A DNA stretch of 64,000 bases, from assembly GCA_015847255.1 (NCBI GenBank), contig JADLZK010012664.1, positions 101,812 through 165,811 of the forward strand, given 5' to 3'. This DNA comes from Hyparrhenia diplandra. Lineage: Eukaryota; Streptophyta; Magnoliopsida; Poales; Poaceae. The notes beneath the pieces are model-generated. The model worked only from the letters and a program-made list of their open reading frames with translations, did not search any database and was not told the DNA's origin. Positions 9,100 through 21,536 of this stretch are shown piece by piece. The translations under genes and the position numbers were made by a program. Position 1 is the stretch's first letter, and each line of letters opens with the position of its first letter.

Positions 9100-12000
9100 T
9101 GTAACAGAACCTCCTAATTACCGGGCCCACCTGCACCTATTTTTGTCCCAAAGACCTCTAGCAGTGTGCGAGAAGCACCCAATAACTTAAGCTTTTTGTC
9201 GGTGTCGCCGGAAACCCGATTACACCACTCTCATACCGGGATCAACAAAGGAGTAGCTACAACATTACAACATTTGTTACAAAAAAAAAAATCTAAATCC
9301 GAGTGCGGAAGAATAATAACATTAATTTTACAAAATGTGAGTAAGTTACATTTAAGTGAACTTAACTTAATTTGCGGAAGCTAGGTAGAACTAGAAGACA
9401 CCAGATCATGTCGAGCCCACCGACATAATCTTGGTTAAGCGACGAGTCAAGACTGCAATGAGGGTTAACAAACCCCGAGTGCGGGAGTACTCAACAAGAC
9501 TTAACCGACAAGAAAAAAAAAAGGAGAAGACTCAAGAATCTTTGGTCTTAGGAGTCAAGGTAAGGCTTTAGCAAGAATCAAGAACTCTTTTGCGAAAAAG
9601 CTTACTATAAGTGATTCCTTACTTTCAATATTTTTAATTCAGATTAGTAGCTCATATACTCTAGATTATCCTATTCTAGAGCAAACATATCTTTCTTATT
9701 CCAACTCTCTTTCCTTAAAAACATATTCCATCATTTACTACGATGAATGGGCGAAGAAGCGGGTCTCCATAACCGAGAAGCAACGGCGATTCATGAACCG
9801 ATTATACCCGGTGGGGATCCCTAACCACCACGACATATGTAGCACCCAAACTTGCATATATCAACCTTTTTTCTCAGATTTGTCCAAAACGGGAACGAGG
9901 CTGCGCCACCCGAGAGCACGGTACTCCACCTCCCTACCCCGCCCTAATGACGGTTTGACCGGTAGGGTGGGTACACGCTACTCCCCGCCATCTCTCCACT
10001 CCCGGTGCGTGGTTGCCATTCGATTTGGCTCCACCGAGATCCGGCTTACCAGTATGTGGCTAGTTAGGGTCGACCGATGCGGGGTGCCCGATCGAGGCGT
10101 GCCTTTGCGAAGGCCTCAGGGCGTATTTGCGTTCAAAAGTCACGAACTTAATAAGCCAAACAACGGGGCCGGTCCTTAAAGCGACCAACACGGGACAAGC
10201 ACGGCTAGGTATCCCGCCCGACTTTCAACCTACGCCCCTGTCCGATCTCAAATTCATCACTACATCTTTTTTCTTTTCGAAAATAGTACCATCTTCTCAA
10301 TTAAAACATTTTGATGAAAAAGCTTAACTAATTAAGCGAGGGGCTAAGCTTCACTAAGCATTTTCGAAATAAAGCGGTTAACAAGGATGGTATTGCAATA
10401 AACAAGGATGGTAATGCAGCAATTAGGTTATCACTCAACTCCTATTTACTTAATGCAACATAGCATAGTCATAAGTGATATAAAGCTTTTAAAATATCAA
10501 GGAAGGGTTTAAATGCACCGGGGCTTGCCTGTGTTGCAAGGGAAAAGTTAGATTCATTAACGAGATCACCCGAGTCATACTTGACCTCGATATCACGGGT
10601 GGATGGTTCTTCTTGAAGCTCGACCATCATGAACCATCTCACTCTCGTATACTCTACACGTAGATGATGATGCATGCTTTAGCATGATGAAATATAAATA
10701 TGATGCTTGATGGATGCATGAAATGATAAACATTTGAGTACAACTTTCCTTCACGATAAAGTTGCAACCCAACAAAACCAACTTTTGAACTACTCTACAA
10801 GATATCATCACCATTGCCTAAGGAGTTCTCAAGGACCACTTGATTATGATATGATCCAAGTTTCACAAAACAATCCAAAAGTCACACAAAAACCTAAATT
10901 ATTTGACACTAAACGACTTATAACTCACATAAAATAATAGAGCTCAATATAGAAAATAATTTAAACATGTCAAAATGACTCCAAACTTTTTGGTACAGCT
11001 AGATCATAGCATAAAAACAGTACCAAATAAATTTTCATGATTTTTGCATAAATATTTTATTTTCTAAAAATCATGGAAGATGCATTTTTCAATTAAAGAT
11101 TGTATTTTTAAATCATGCAAGAACTACTCAAAATCAAAGTTTCAAATTTTTCATGGGTAGATATACTCCTAAGAAGGTTCTACAAAAATTTTCAGAATTA
11201 TTGAACAAGTATATAAATTTATACAAAAATCACAAAGTTCAAAGCACTATTCATCATAAACGAAATTGAATAAAACACTTTTTAAAACAAAACCCGCCGG
11301 GCTTAAATCGGCCCATCACCACGCTTGATCGACATCATGCGGCCCGGCTCGCCGCTTCGAATGGAAAGCCCGGCCCGACGACCCACCGCTGGCCCGACCG
11401 CTGGCGGTCGTCGGAGTTGACCGGCGATTTCTTGCCGGGCGGTGAGGTCTCCGACGGCACGCGGCTTGATCCTACTGCCCCCCGTCCCGCGCGCATCACA
11501 TGGCACCCCAAACCCGAACCCTAAAGCACCGCGGCATACCCGGCGACCATGGCGGCAACGGCCTTGCCTTGGCAGCGGCAACGGCGGCCAGCGGGGGCTT
11601 TCCGTCGGCGGCGAGGACACCGGGCGACTCCGGCACCATCGGGCGAGCAGGAGCCCTCACTTAGGTGAACCCTAAACGACCCTTGCAGCGGGCCCAGCGG
11701 CGTGTCGTGTCTTGTGGCGCAAAGGCCGTCGGCGGCACAGCGTTCAAGCGACTCTGAGCAAGCGGATAACCGGCGACTGGCGGCGGCAACGGGAGCTCAC
11801 CCGCGGACTCGAATGGCAAGGTAGTTGGCTCGGGGGCGAGCGAGAGGTGGTTCCGCGGCGTGGCGGCGGCGGCGGCGGCTCTCGGTGTCAGCGGCGGTGT
11901 TCGGCGTGTCGCGATCCCTTCCAGCGGGAAAACGGCCGAGCCGACCGGCATCGGGACCACGAGACAACTCTAGATATCAAGGCGGTTTAGCTCAAGGCTC

Positions 12001-13078
12001 ACGAGGCGACGACGGCGGCGGCCCGGCGGTCCGGTGGCGGCGCGGCTGCCGCCGTGGAGGCGGCGTCGTGGATGCCGGCGAAGCGGGAGGCGGTGGAGTT
12101 CGGGGAAGTGCGAGGGAGTTGCGCGGCTTCGTGGCTAGATGGAACGGTGAGAGGTGGAGTGGTGATGACAAATTTGCGGCGGCGGCGGCGACTCGGCGGC
12201 GGCGGTTTGGAAAAAGAGGAAAAGCGGCGGCGTCGGCCGACTTATAAAGAAAGAGAGAGATGGTGAGGTAGGCTGGGGCATTCGCGAAGACGTCCACGGC
12301 GTCGACCCGCGCGTGGGGGCGTATGAACGCGCGAGCGAACGCGGGCGCCCGGCCGACCGGCCGGTATGGAGGAGAAAGCAGAGAATTCTGTTCCTTTGTG
12401 GCCCTTAACCCTAACTTTTCTAAAATTTGCCAAATTCTCCCAAAATTTGAACTGAACTTGAAAAACTCCAAAAAGTGACTTAGCCTAATTTTTCAAGATC
12501 TACAATTTTCATAATTGGAAGATTTTCAAATTCAGCCTAGAAATATGACTTTTTGAAATGCAGTTCAAAATTTTGAAATTTGAATTAAAATTACTTTTTA
12601 AAATCATGTAACAACTTGAAAAACTTTGTACATGACTTTTGCTCATCTCAACAAGATTTACAAACTAACTTTTAAAAACTTTTTGCAAATTTTGCTTAGA
12701 TTTTGAAATATGGTTTTTAAATCAAAAGGGGACAAAACCCTAATTTTGGTATTTTCAAAATTACTCTAAATTTTTGAACTAAACTCTGAAAACTCAAAAT
12801 ACCATCTTTGTTCAACTTTGAAAACTCTACAAAATTGCTTTAATAACTATACCCAAATTCTTTATAAATTTTGAATAAAAAGAAAAAAGGGGGTAAAAGA
12901 AAGAAAGGAATTTAGGGTTTTAGGAGTTCAATTCAAACTTGAATTTGATTCAAATTTCAGATTCCCAACCTATACTATCAACCCTCATCCAACAACACAC
13001 TTAGGATCAAAAACATAAAATAAACTTAATTTTGTCTAATCCATGACTTAAGCGATAAGTAACACCTAGGGTGTTCTG
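9100..13078 (-). repeat. 3' LTR of element B
   Basis: Aligned with 15856-19816 over its whole length. In transcription order it starts at 13078, where the expected TGTTACA complement is altered to GTGTTCTG. A TATA box (CTTTATAAG on the minus strand, 12241-12249) follows about 830 bases in, leaving an R-U5 of about 3.1 kb. The first kilobase after the TATA box (about 12240 to 11290) is very GC-rich with apparent long frames on both strands. I read these as composition effects, since the frames are not conserved between the two LTRs. Confidence 0.92.
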
Positions 13079-13095
13079 ACCTTTCCCCATAGCGA

Positions 13096-13114
13096 GAATC
13101 TCGTCCCGAGATTC
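13096..13114. promoter_or_regulatory. Hairpin beside the polypurine tract of element B
   Basis: GAATCTCGTCCCGAGATTC is a perfect 8-bp stem with a 3-base loop, 17 bases from the LTR. The same 19 bases recur at 37556-37574, 18 bases from the LTR of element C. The minus strand between hairpin and LTR is purine-rich (GGGGAAAG). Confidence 0.75.
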
Positions 13115-15835
13115 ATAACTTGAAATGAGAAGGGGAGAAAACGATTAACATACACAGATCTAAAAGTACACTCGGAGAGAATACATGACTTTGAAAACTA
13201 AACCACTTTCGAGATCTAGAACAACCACGGCTAAAGCACGGACGACAACTAAGCGCCTAATCAAACGGCCTCGATAAGCGAGGGCAATGAAGGAACAACG
13301 GGATAATGATTATCGAACATGGCAAAAGACCAACAGACCCGAAACAGGGGCGTGAACACTTTCGATCATTGCAAGCGCCAAGATGAAAAGCATTCCAAGA
13401 ACAAAAACTTCAACGAACGCCATATCGGGTAACTCTATGTCCATCCGCTCCTTCCTTCCGGCTTGGTGGCTTTCCAATCTTCCTCACGACGAGGCGGGTG
13501 GAGAGAAACAACTCACGAGATCTACTCGATCCGAAGATGGGAAGGGGAAGAGCATCACCGGCGGTCTTTGGACAAGATTGGCCATGGCACGCTTCTGCTG
13601 CGCGCTTGAACCAAGGTGGGAGAGAGGAAGAGGATGAGAGGAGTGGATTCGCCGCAAGGAGGCGTGCGTGAGGCTGCGTCAAAGATGAAAGAAGGGAGGG
13701 GGTCAGTGCGGGGCGAGGGCGGCGTCGAGAGCGACACGGTGCGGGGATAAAGGAGGGGCGCGTGTAGGAGGGCCGGCGAGTGATACAACAGCGGCTGCAC
13801 GATCCACGGCGGCGAGCCTGCGAGACTACAACACAAACGAGGGCGGGAGAGGAGAGAGGATGCTCACGGCGTTCGAGAAAACACATGGCGGCAACAAGAT
13901 GCCACAATGATCCTAACCTTCGAGAAATGGTTAAACGAGAGTCTCTTATCTACCACTTCTTGTAGTACGTTAATGTTGATGTCGGTGACTTGCTCTTCAA
14001 GGGTCACCTTTTCTTGTAACTTCGGAAGGAACTCACAAAACAAGCGATCCGATATCTGAGTCCTCGGATAGAATATAGATAAAGAGCCAAGGAAATTCAC
14101 GGTAAGGGGAATGCTTTTTTAGCGTAGTTTTGTAATGGATTATGATTAGAAATTAATCATAATACCACGGTCAAAACCACAACCACGGAGAGAATTCATA
14201 TGATCAAAATTAGTGGTGACCAAGGATTTCTGAGCGAAGGATAGCAAACAAAAGGAGTTCCAAGGCGTAGAGTCACCATGGGCGGTGATTCAAGATCAAA
14301 GCCAAGGATATACTACTAGAAGAATTTGGATAGAAGAGTTTGGAAATAATCAACCAAGATTTTAGGGCAGAAACCAAGGAGTTATCGAAGATCAAAGAGA
14401 GATGTGCATGGCAAGAGTCATTTAAGAGACCCCACAAAATCTTGGCTTCATTCCACACGACGCAACACAAGTCGTGGCAAAAATTACATATAACATCCTA
14501 TTTGGACTAGGGTTCGACCAAAGTTACACACAAACTAATGATTAGAACACAAACAACACCCAACATTGATAAAATTCATTCATTGAAAACTAACTTATTA
14601 AACATCTAATAAATTCACAAGAATTTACCAAGCTCTCAATCAATAACTAAAACCTCATTTCATAAAACATGAGAAACACCTCATGTGCACTATATAAATG
14701 CTAAAGTTAACATATGCAATGCAATGATATCTATGTATAATGCAACAAGATGATCATGAACAAGCTGGAATATGAAGATCTTTCCCCCTTAAAAGAAATC
14801 TAATTTCTAAAATTTCAAGGCGACAAATCCGTGGGGCAAATAACGGGCAAGAAAATATGGCAAGCATATGGACTTGCAAGAAGTGTTTGAAACAAAACAA
14901 ATTGATATCTTGATTGCGGTCGAAATTAAAAAAGATAGTTGCAATCAAGATGGTTTTCAGAAATTTCAAAAAGAATTATGGATATGAATTTCGTTTTTAC
15001 AAGGAAGGAGAAAGTACATTAATTGTGGACTATAGTGAATCATGACCATAGACCCCGACATAGCGAGCGCCGGCGGTAATTCCTTACGGTCGCGATCCAT
15101 AGGAGACCCCTGGGTTTCGGCGGCTTTTTCACGGTCACGGATCATGGTTCCACTATAAGACATAACTATTGTAACTCTCAACCAACACATGTCGATTGTC
15201 AATAGGAAGGATTGACATGTGTCGAAATTTGAAAAAGAATCGAAACTCAACACATGCATGAATTGAGAAATCAAGGAATAATCTCGGGCTTTTACATAGA
15301 GTTAACATGGCAAGGTACAAGCTCCCAAAGATTAGGAACTTATGAAGCAAAGACTATCAAATAAAAAGTCCATTAACCAAAAAACTTGGTATAGGATGAA
15401 ATTTAGGACAAACAACTATAAAGAAAAATAGTTGTCCGATTACAAGGAGGGAAGATTCAACATTATATAAATGATATGATGCATGCTCGCCCTATACGTC
15501 TTCACAACATTAGGAGTACTCTGTCTTCATCATGTTAGATGTTAGTAGGTTATAGGGCTTTACTTTATATCCTATCTTCACTTTGCACCAACGAAATGTT
15601 GAAAAGCACTTAGCGAGAACATTGTCGATGAAGTTAACTCCCCGGTTGTTCTTCAAAAGATGACATGAAACTTCTTGAAATCTTTTACTTGACTCGTCGG
15701 AAAAATCTTCATGAAAGCTTCCGGCAAGCATAAGGAAAGAAAGAATATTATTTTTAAGTTGTTACTTTCAAAAACTTTTTAGATTACAAAATTATTTTGA
15801 AGTTTTCAAAAGTAATATTGTAAATTTGGTCCTAA

Positions 15836-15852
15836 GTATGAGCTCGATACCA
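15836..15852 (-). other. Primer binding site of element B (initiator tRNA-Met type)
   Basis: The minus strand reads TGGTATCGAGCTCATAC, starting 3 bases from the 5' LTR. TGGTATC-GAGC matches the initiator tRNA-Met end (TGGTATCAGAGC) apart from one missing A, then diverges. Confidence 0.75.
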
Positions 15853-15855
15853 TTC

Positions 15856-18800
15856 TGTAACAGAACCTCCTAATTACCGGGCCCACTGCACCTATTTTTG
15901 TCCCAAAGACCTCTAACAGCTGTGCAGAAGCACCCAATAACTTAAGAAGCCTGTCGGTGTCATCGGAAACCCCGATTACACCACTCTCATACCAGGATCA
16001 ACAAAGGAGTAGCTACAACATTTGTTACAAAAAAAAATATAAATCCGAGTGCGGAAGAATAATAACATTAATTTTACAAAATGTGAGTAAGTTACATTTA
16101 AGTGAACTTAACTTAATTTGCGGAAGCTAGGTAGAACTAGAAGACACCGGATCATGTCGAGCCCACCGGCATAATCTTGGTTAAGCGAAAGTCGAGTACC
16201 TGCAATAGGGGTTAACAAACCCTGAGTACGGGAGTACTCAACAAGACTTAACCGACAAGGAAAAAAGGAGAAGACTCAAGAATGCTGGTCTTAGGAGTCA
16301 AGGTAAGGCTTTAGCAAGAATCAAGAACTCTTTTGCGAGAAAAAGCTTACTATAAGTGATTCCTTACTTTCAATATTTTTAATTCAGATTAGTAGCTCAT
16401 ATACTCTAGATTATCCTATTCTAGAGCAAACATATCTTTCTTATTCCAACTCTCTTTCCTTAAAAACATATTCCATCATTTACTACGATGAATGGGCAGA
16501 AGAACGGGTCTCCATAGCAGAAGCAACGGCGATTCATGAACCGATTATACCCAGTGGGGATCCCTAACCACACGACATATGTAGCACCCAAACTTGCATA
16601 TATCAACCTTTTCTCAGATTTGTCCAAAAGCGGGAGCGAGGCACTGCCACCCGAGAGCAAAGTACTCCACCTCCCTACCCCGTCCTAATGACGGTTTGAC
16701 CCGGTAGGGTGGGTACACGCTACTCCCGCCATCTCTCCACTCCCGGTGCGTGGTTGCCATTCGATTTGGCTCCACCGAGATCCGGCTTACGAGTATGTGG
16801 CTAGTTAGGGTCGATTGATCAGGGTGACTGCGCGGTCGAGGCGTGCCTTTGCGAAGGCCTCGGGCGTACCTGCGTTCAAAAGTCCCGAACTTAACAAGCC
16901 AAACAGCGGACGGTCCTTAAGCGACCAAACGGGACAAGCACGGCTAGGTATCCGCCCGGCTTTCAACCTACGCCCCGTCCGATCTCAAATTCATCACTAC
17001 ATCCTTTTTCTTTTCGAAAATAGTACCATCTTCTCAATTAAAACATTTTGATGAAAAAACTTAACTAATTAAGCGGGGCTAAGCTTCACTAAGCATTTTC
17101 GAAATAAAGCGGTTAACAAGGATGGTATTGCAATAAACAAGGATGGTAATGCGGCAATTAGGTTATCACTCAACTCCTATTTACTTAATGCAACATAGCA
17201 TAGTCATAAGTGATATAAAGCTTTTAAAATATCAAGGAAGGGTTTAAATGCACCGGGGCTTGCACGTGTTGCGAGGAAAAGTTAGATTCTTAACGAGATC
17301 ACACGAGTCATACTTGACCTCGATATCAGTGGATGGTTCTTCTTGAGCTCGACCATCATGAACCATCTCACTCTCGTATACTCTACACGTAGATGATGAT
17401 GCATGCTTTAGCATGATGAAATATAAATATGATGCTTGATGGATGCATGAAATGATAAACATTTGAGTACAACTTTCCTTCACGATAAAGTTGCAACCCA
17501 ACAAAACCAACTTGCTGAACTACTCTACAAGATATCATCACCATTGCCTAAGGAGTTCTCAAGGACCACTTGATTATGATATGATCCAAGTTTTCACAAA
17601 ACAATCCAAAAGTCACACAAAAACCTAAATTATTTGACACTAAAGCGACTTATAACTCACATAAAATAATAGAGCTCAATATAGAAAATAATTTAAACAT
17701 GTCAAAATGACTCCAAACTTTTGGTACAGCTAGATCATAGCATAAAAACAGTACCAAATAAATTTTCATGATTTTTGCATAAATATTTTATTTTCTAAAA
17801 ATCATGGAAGATGCATTTTTCAATTAAAGATTGTATTTTTTAAATCATGCAAGAACTACTCAAAATCAAAGTTTCAAATTTTTTCATGGGTAGATATACT
17901 CCTAAGAAGGTTCTACAAAAAATTTTCAGAATTATTGAACAAGTATATAAATTTATACAAAAATCACAAAGTTGACACTATTCATCATAAGCGAAATTGA
18001 ATAAAACACTTTTTAAAACAAAACCGCCTTGGGCTTAAATCGGCCCATCACCACGCCTTGAGTCCGACAGCATGCGGCCCGACTACCGCTACGAGGCGGC
18101 CGGCCCGGCGGCCGACCCGCGACCAGCGGCGGTCGTCGGAGTTGGCCGGCGATTTCTTGCGGGCGGTGAGGTCTCCGGTAGCGGCTTGATCCTACTCGCT
18201 CCCCTCGGTCCAGCGCATCACATGGCACTAAACCGAGAACCCTAAACCCGCGGCATACTGCCAGGCGACCATGGGCGGCCGGCGTAGCGGCGGGCAGGCA
18301 CAGAGCCAGCGGGCTTTCCGTCGGCGCGTTTCGCCGCGACTCGACACCATCGGGGCGGGCCGAGCCCTCGCAAATTGAACCTAAACGACCCCGCAGCGAG
18401 CTGGCGGCTTCACGTGTCGGCGGCGCGGCAAAGCGGCTCGTCGGCGGCACAGCGTTCGGCGACTTCTACGAGCAAGCGGACCAAGCGGCGACCACAGCGG
18501 CAACGAGGAGCTCACCCGCGGACTCGAATACTTAAAGGTAGTTGGCTCGGGGGACGAAGCGAAGGTGGTTCGGCGGCGGCGGCGGCGGCTCTGGCGCTCT
18601 CGGTGTCAGCCCGGTGTTCGGCGTGTCCGTCCTTCAAGCGGGAAAGGCGGCCAGAGCCGACCCTGACATCGAGGACCACGAGACAGCTCTAGATATCAAG
18701 GCGGTTTAGCTCAAGGCTCACCGAGGGCGACTGACGGCGGCGCGGCGGTCGGTGGCGGCGCGGCTACCGGCCGTGGAAAGCGGCGTCGTGTGGATGCTTC

Positions 18801-19816
18801 CGGCGAAGCGGGGGGGCGCGGAGTGGGTTCGGGAGGTGCGCAAGGGGAGTTCGCGGCTTCGTGGCTAGATGGAGCGGTGAGAGGTGGAGTGGTGATGACA
18901 AATTTGCGGGCGACGGTTGACGGCGACTCGGCGGCGGTTTCGGAAAAAAGAGGAAAGACGGCGGCGTCGGCCGACTTATAAAGAAAGAGAGAGATGGTGA
19001 GGTAGGCTGGGGCATTCGCGAAGACGTCCACGACGTCGACCACGCGCTTGGCGAAGCCTTGGGTAGCGAACGCCACGCGAACGCCCGGCGGGACCGGCGG
19101 TATGGAGAGGAGAATGGAGAGAATTGCTGTTTCACTTTGTGGCCTTAACCTAACTTTTCTAAAATTTGCCAAATTCTCCCAAAATTTGAACTGAACTTGA
19201 AAAACTCCAAAAAAGTGACTTAGCCTAATTTTCAAGATCTACAATTTTTCATAATTGGAAGATTTTCAAATTCAGCCTAGAAATATGACTTTTTGAAATG
19301 CAGTTCAAAATTTTGAAATTTGAATTAAAAATTACTTTTAAAATCATGTAACAACTTGAAAAACTTTGTACATGACTTTTGCTCATCTCAACAAGATTTA
19401 CAAACTAACTTTTAAAACTTTTTGCAAATTTTGCTTAGATTTTGAAATATGGTTTTTAAATCAAAGGGGACAAAACCCTAATTTTGGTATTTTCAAAATT
19501 ACTCTAAATTTTTGAACTAAACTCTGAAAACTCAAAATACCATCTTTGTTCAACTTTGAAAACTCTACAAAATTGCTTTAATAACCATACCCAAATTCTT
19601 TATAAATTTTGAATAAAAGAAAAAAGGGGGTAAAAAGAAAGAAAGGAATTTAGGGTTTTAGGAGTTCAATTCAAACTTGAATTTGATTCAAATTTCAGAT
19701 TCCCAACCTATACTATCAACCCTCATCCAACAACACACTTAGGATCAAAAACATAAAATAAACTTAATTTTGTCTAATCCATGACTTAAGCGATAAGTAA
19801 CACACGGGGTGTTACA
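15856..19816 (-). repeat. 5' LTR of element B
   Basis: This is the partner of 9100-13078. Its outer end at 19816 is intact (TGTTACA in + orientation). The TATA box (minus strand CTTTATAAG) is at 18975-18983. Differences from the other LTR are mainly homopolymer lengths in the AT-rich part (19130-19800) and small GC changes, including CAG at 10417 against CGG at 17150. Confidence 0.92.
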
Positions 19817-20394
19817 TCAAAACTTCATTGCACTTGATTTTGAGACTTCTTTGGTGGATCAACCTTATATTTGAGTAAGTTCACTTGTTTATATTTCTTT
19901 AGGTTTATGACTCATTAGAGTACTTTGATTCTTGTCGCTCTTGAATTGAAGTTGTTTTCCCTAGTGCAAACGTGGTGTTTGGGCTAGATAACTCATAAAT
20001 ACACCCTACCTGCCGGAGCATGGTAGATCGTGGTAGTGACTAGTACCATTGATTCCTTTGGACTCCACTTCTCGTAGGATAGGACACGTAGGACATAGTT
20101 CTTTGGGGAATAGTAAGTTTCGTCCTTACTTTTCTTTGAGTACGTCCCCATTAAGAAATATCTTTTGAGCCTTATAAGGATATAAACTAGACAACCATAG
20201 AATTCTTCTCACCTTTTATCCGAACTCCGTTCCTTCCTATTATCTCATGGATTAGTTTTGTCTCATTATTCTCACACCATTCTCCTGTGGATTCGATATT
20301 TAAAACCCTCTCAGGGTGAAGTGCTCATCGTTTACGTTAAACTGCGAGACTATACAAATTTATAAATAATTACGTAGGATAACTTTTACCAACA
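19817..20394 (+). repeat. 3' LTR of element A, second part
   Basis: The LTR resumes after element B with the duplicated TCAAA (19817-19821) and matches 845-1424, ending TTTTACCAACA at 20394. The outer target copy CTTCC follows at 20395-20399. Together with 8393-9099 it makes an LTR of about 1280 bases. Confidence 0.94.
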
Positions 20395-20413
20395 CTTCCC
20401 CGAAAGCGGGCAT

Positions 20414-21260
20414 CTAGGAATAGAGGCATGCAAAGCAAATTTAGCAAGCAAATAGATGAAGAGGCATCCCAAGTGAGTGCGAGAATAGAAGAAATTGTAC
20501 TCACGGTGTCATGCGGCGAAGGATGGACACATCCAATACTTCCAGTGCCATGAGGTCAAACAAATCGTCGAAACCCACATTGATCGCGAGCCTCTTAGTG
20601 CGTGTCACGCAAAAAAACCTCTTTCGCGAACGCTCGCAGTAAACGCCACATTTTGCCTGTTTGTGGTCGCTTGTCGCATGTACCACTCATAAAAGAGCAC
20701 ACAAGAAGGCCCCGCCTTTTGAAGCTCTTCGGGTGATAGCATTGGAGATCCATCTTTGGTAGTTAGGGTTGGGCAGTATGAACCGAAGGGCACAAGCCAC
20801 TCTCAGGTCCCCGAGCTCATCTATTGCAACCAGTGCTCTGCTCTAACCGCTTTGGCCTCCAATTCCATCTCAAGCGCAGCATCGGTCCGCTCTACGGCTA
20901 TGGCTAAGGTGTATTTGCTCTGCGCAGATCACCTATAGGACTAGAGATGTTGGTAGGGCTGAAAATTGATATCGTGATTGCATCGCCTCCACCTTAGCCT
21001 TGAGTTCATCTAGTGCAAAGAAGAAGCTTTGTGCTTAACCGCTTGTGTCTCGTCGCCTCCCTCTTTCTTCTCGCATCTAGTCTTTCTCACACACGTCGGA
21101 CCAACAAGTCTTCCCACCAACCGAAAACACGCCGTGCCTTGTTCTTCTTCCTAAGGTGTGTGTCTCTCTTACGAATTGCCGGTGCCTTTTCCCTTCCCTT
21201 CCTTTGCGAAAAAGTTGGACGGCCGGATGCCCCCCCTCTGTAGTAACATCTCCCGTAAGC
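20414..21260 (-). pseudogene. Ulp1-like transposon-linked gene, 5' part, with one readable intron
   Basis: On the minus strand an upstream helical, charged stretch (AVERTDAALEMELEAKAVRAEH, about 20830-20900) leads to SPEELQKAGPSCVLFYEWYM (about 20675-20745). After one frameshift, FDDLFDLMALEVLDVSILRRM follows, ending at 20505. The exon stops at a good donor (ACC then GTGAGTAC), and a 91-bp intron (20504-20414) ends CCTAG. The next exon runs into element A and resumes at 111. The block resembles the region before the Ulp1/C48 protease domain in plant transposon-linked genes, from memory rather than comparison. The protease domain itself would lie off the left edge. The upstream limit is uncertain. 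Confidence 0.4.
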
Positions 21261-21536
21261 TCATATCTTTCCCTTACACCAATGATATCGGAAGGGCGGG
21301 GCTGCCTTCTCTAAAACTATCTCGAGATAAAGACCGAGCCTCTTCACAGTCCAAACAATTTTAGCCTTGTCACGACACCGCCCGGTATGCTCAATGCACG
21401 CAAAAATCCCGAGCAAGGTTACGTGGATATTTGTCCCAAGGATTACGGATTCCTTGGGCGGCCAATTCACCGTCCCTCCTTCGCTCAACCTTTGGAGAAG
21501 TGCCGCATAATCAACTATCCCAAGGCACCTCATTTA

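Larger units (their letters stand above)
13079..15855 (-). other. Internal region of element B, no recognisable genes
   Basis: The region runs from the primer site (15852) to the polypurine side (13079). Frames of 60-165 codons occur, mainly in the GC-rich stretch 13410-13907, but none matches gag, protease, RT, RNase H or integrase wording in any frame. The 73-codon minus frame at 15510-15731 (FSDESSKRFQEVSCHLLKNN) is not recognised. I call nothing coding here. Confidence 0.75.
9100..19816 (-). mobile_element. Element B: LARD-like non-coding LTR retrotransposon inserted in A
   Basis: Two nearly identical LTRs (9100-13078 and 15856-19816, about 4 kb each) flank a 2777-bp internal region, and the whole sits between copies of TCAAA (9095-9099, 19817-19821). 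On the minus strand the LTR runs from TGTAACACC to TGTTACA. The primer site (minus strand TGGTATCGAGCTCATAC at 15836-15852) resembles initiator tRNA-Met, and the polypurine end carries the same hairpin as element C. These features tie it to the Tekay/Del chromoviruses. I find no gag, RT or integrase. Long LTRs with a short non-coding middle define large retrotransposon derivatives, which would borrow proteins from a relative. Confidence 0.9.
112..20394 (+). mobile_element. Element A: Athila-clade Ty3/gypsy LTR retrotransposon, split by element B
   Basis: The element has two LTRs (112-1424, and 8393-9099 joined to 19822-20394), both running from TGTTG to CAACA, and is flanked by an identical 5-bp duplication CTTCC (107-111, 20395-20399). 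A primer site of the tRNA-Asp type follows the 5' LTR. The internal order is gag, protease, RT, RNase H, integrase and then a separate small gene, which is the Ty3/gypsy order. RT wording such as VFMDDFSIYG and a post-integrase region containing KLRSKWEGPF fit the Athila clade. Coding regions carry many stops and frameshifts, so this copy is not autonomous. Element B (9100-19816) sits inside the 3' LTR and inserted later. Confidence 0.93.

Noticed and set aside
11303..12471. Several long frames on both strands in the GC-rich part of the B LTR
   Set aside because: They overlap on opposite strands, are Arg/Pro/Ala-rich as CCG repeats dictate, and are not kept in the other LTR copy (18013-19235).
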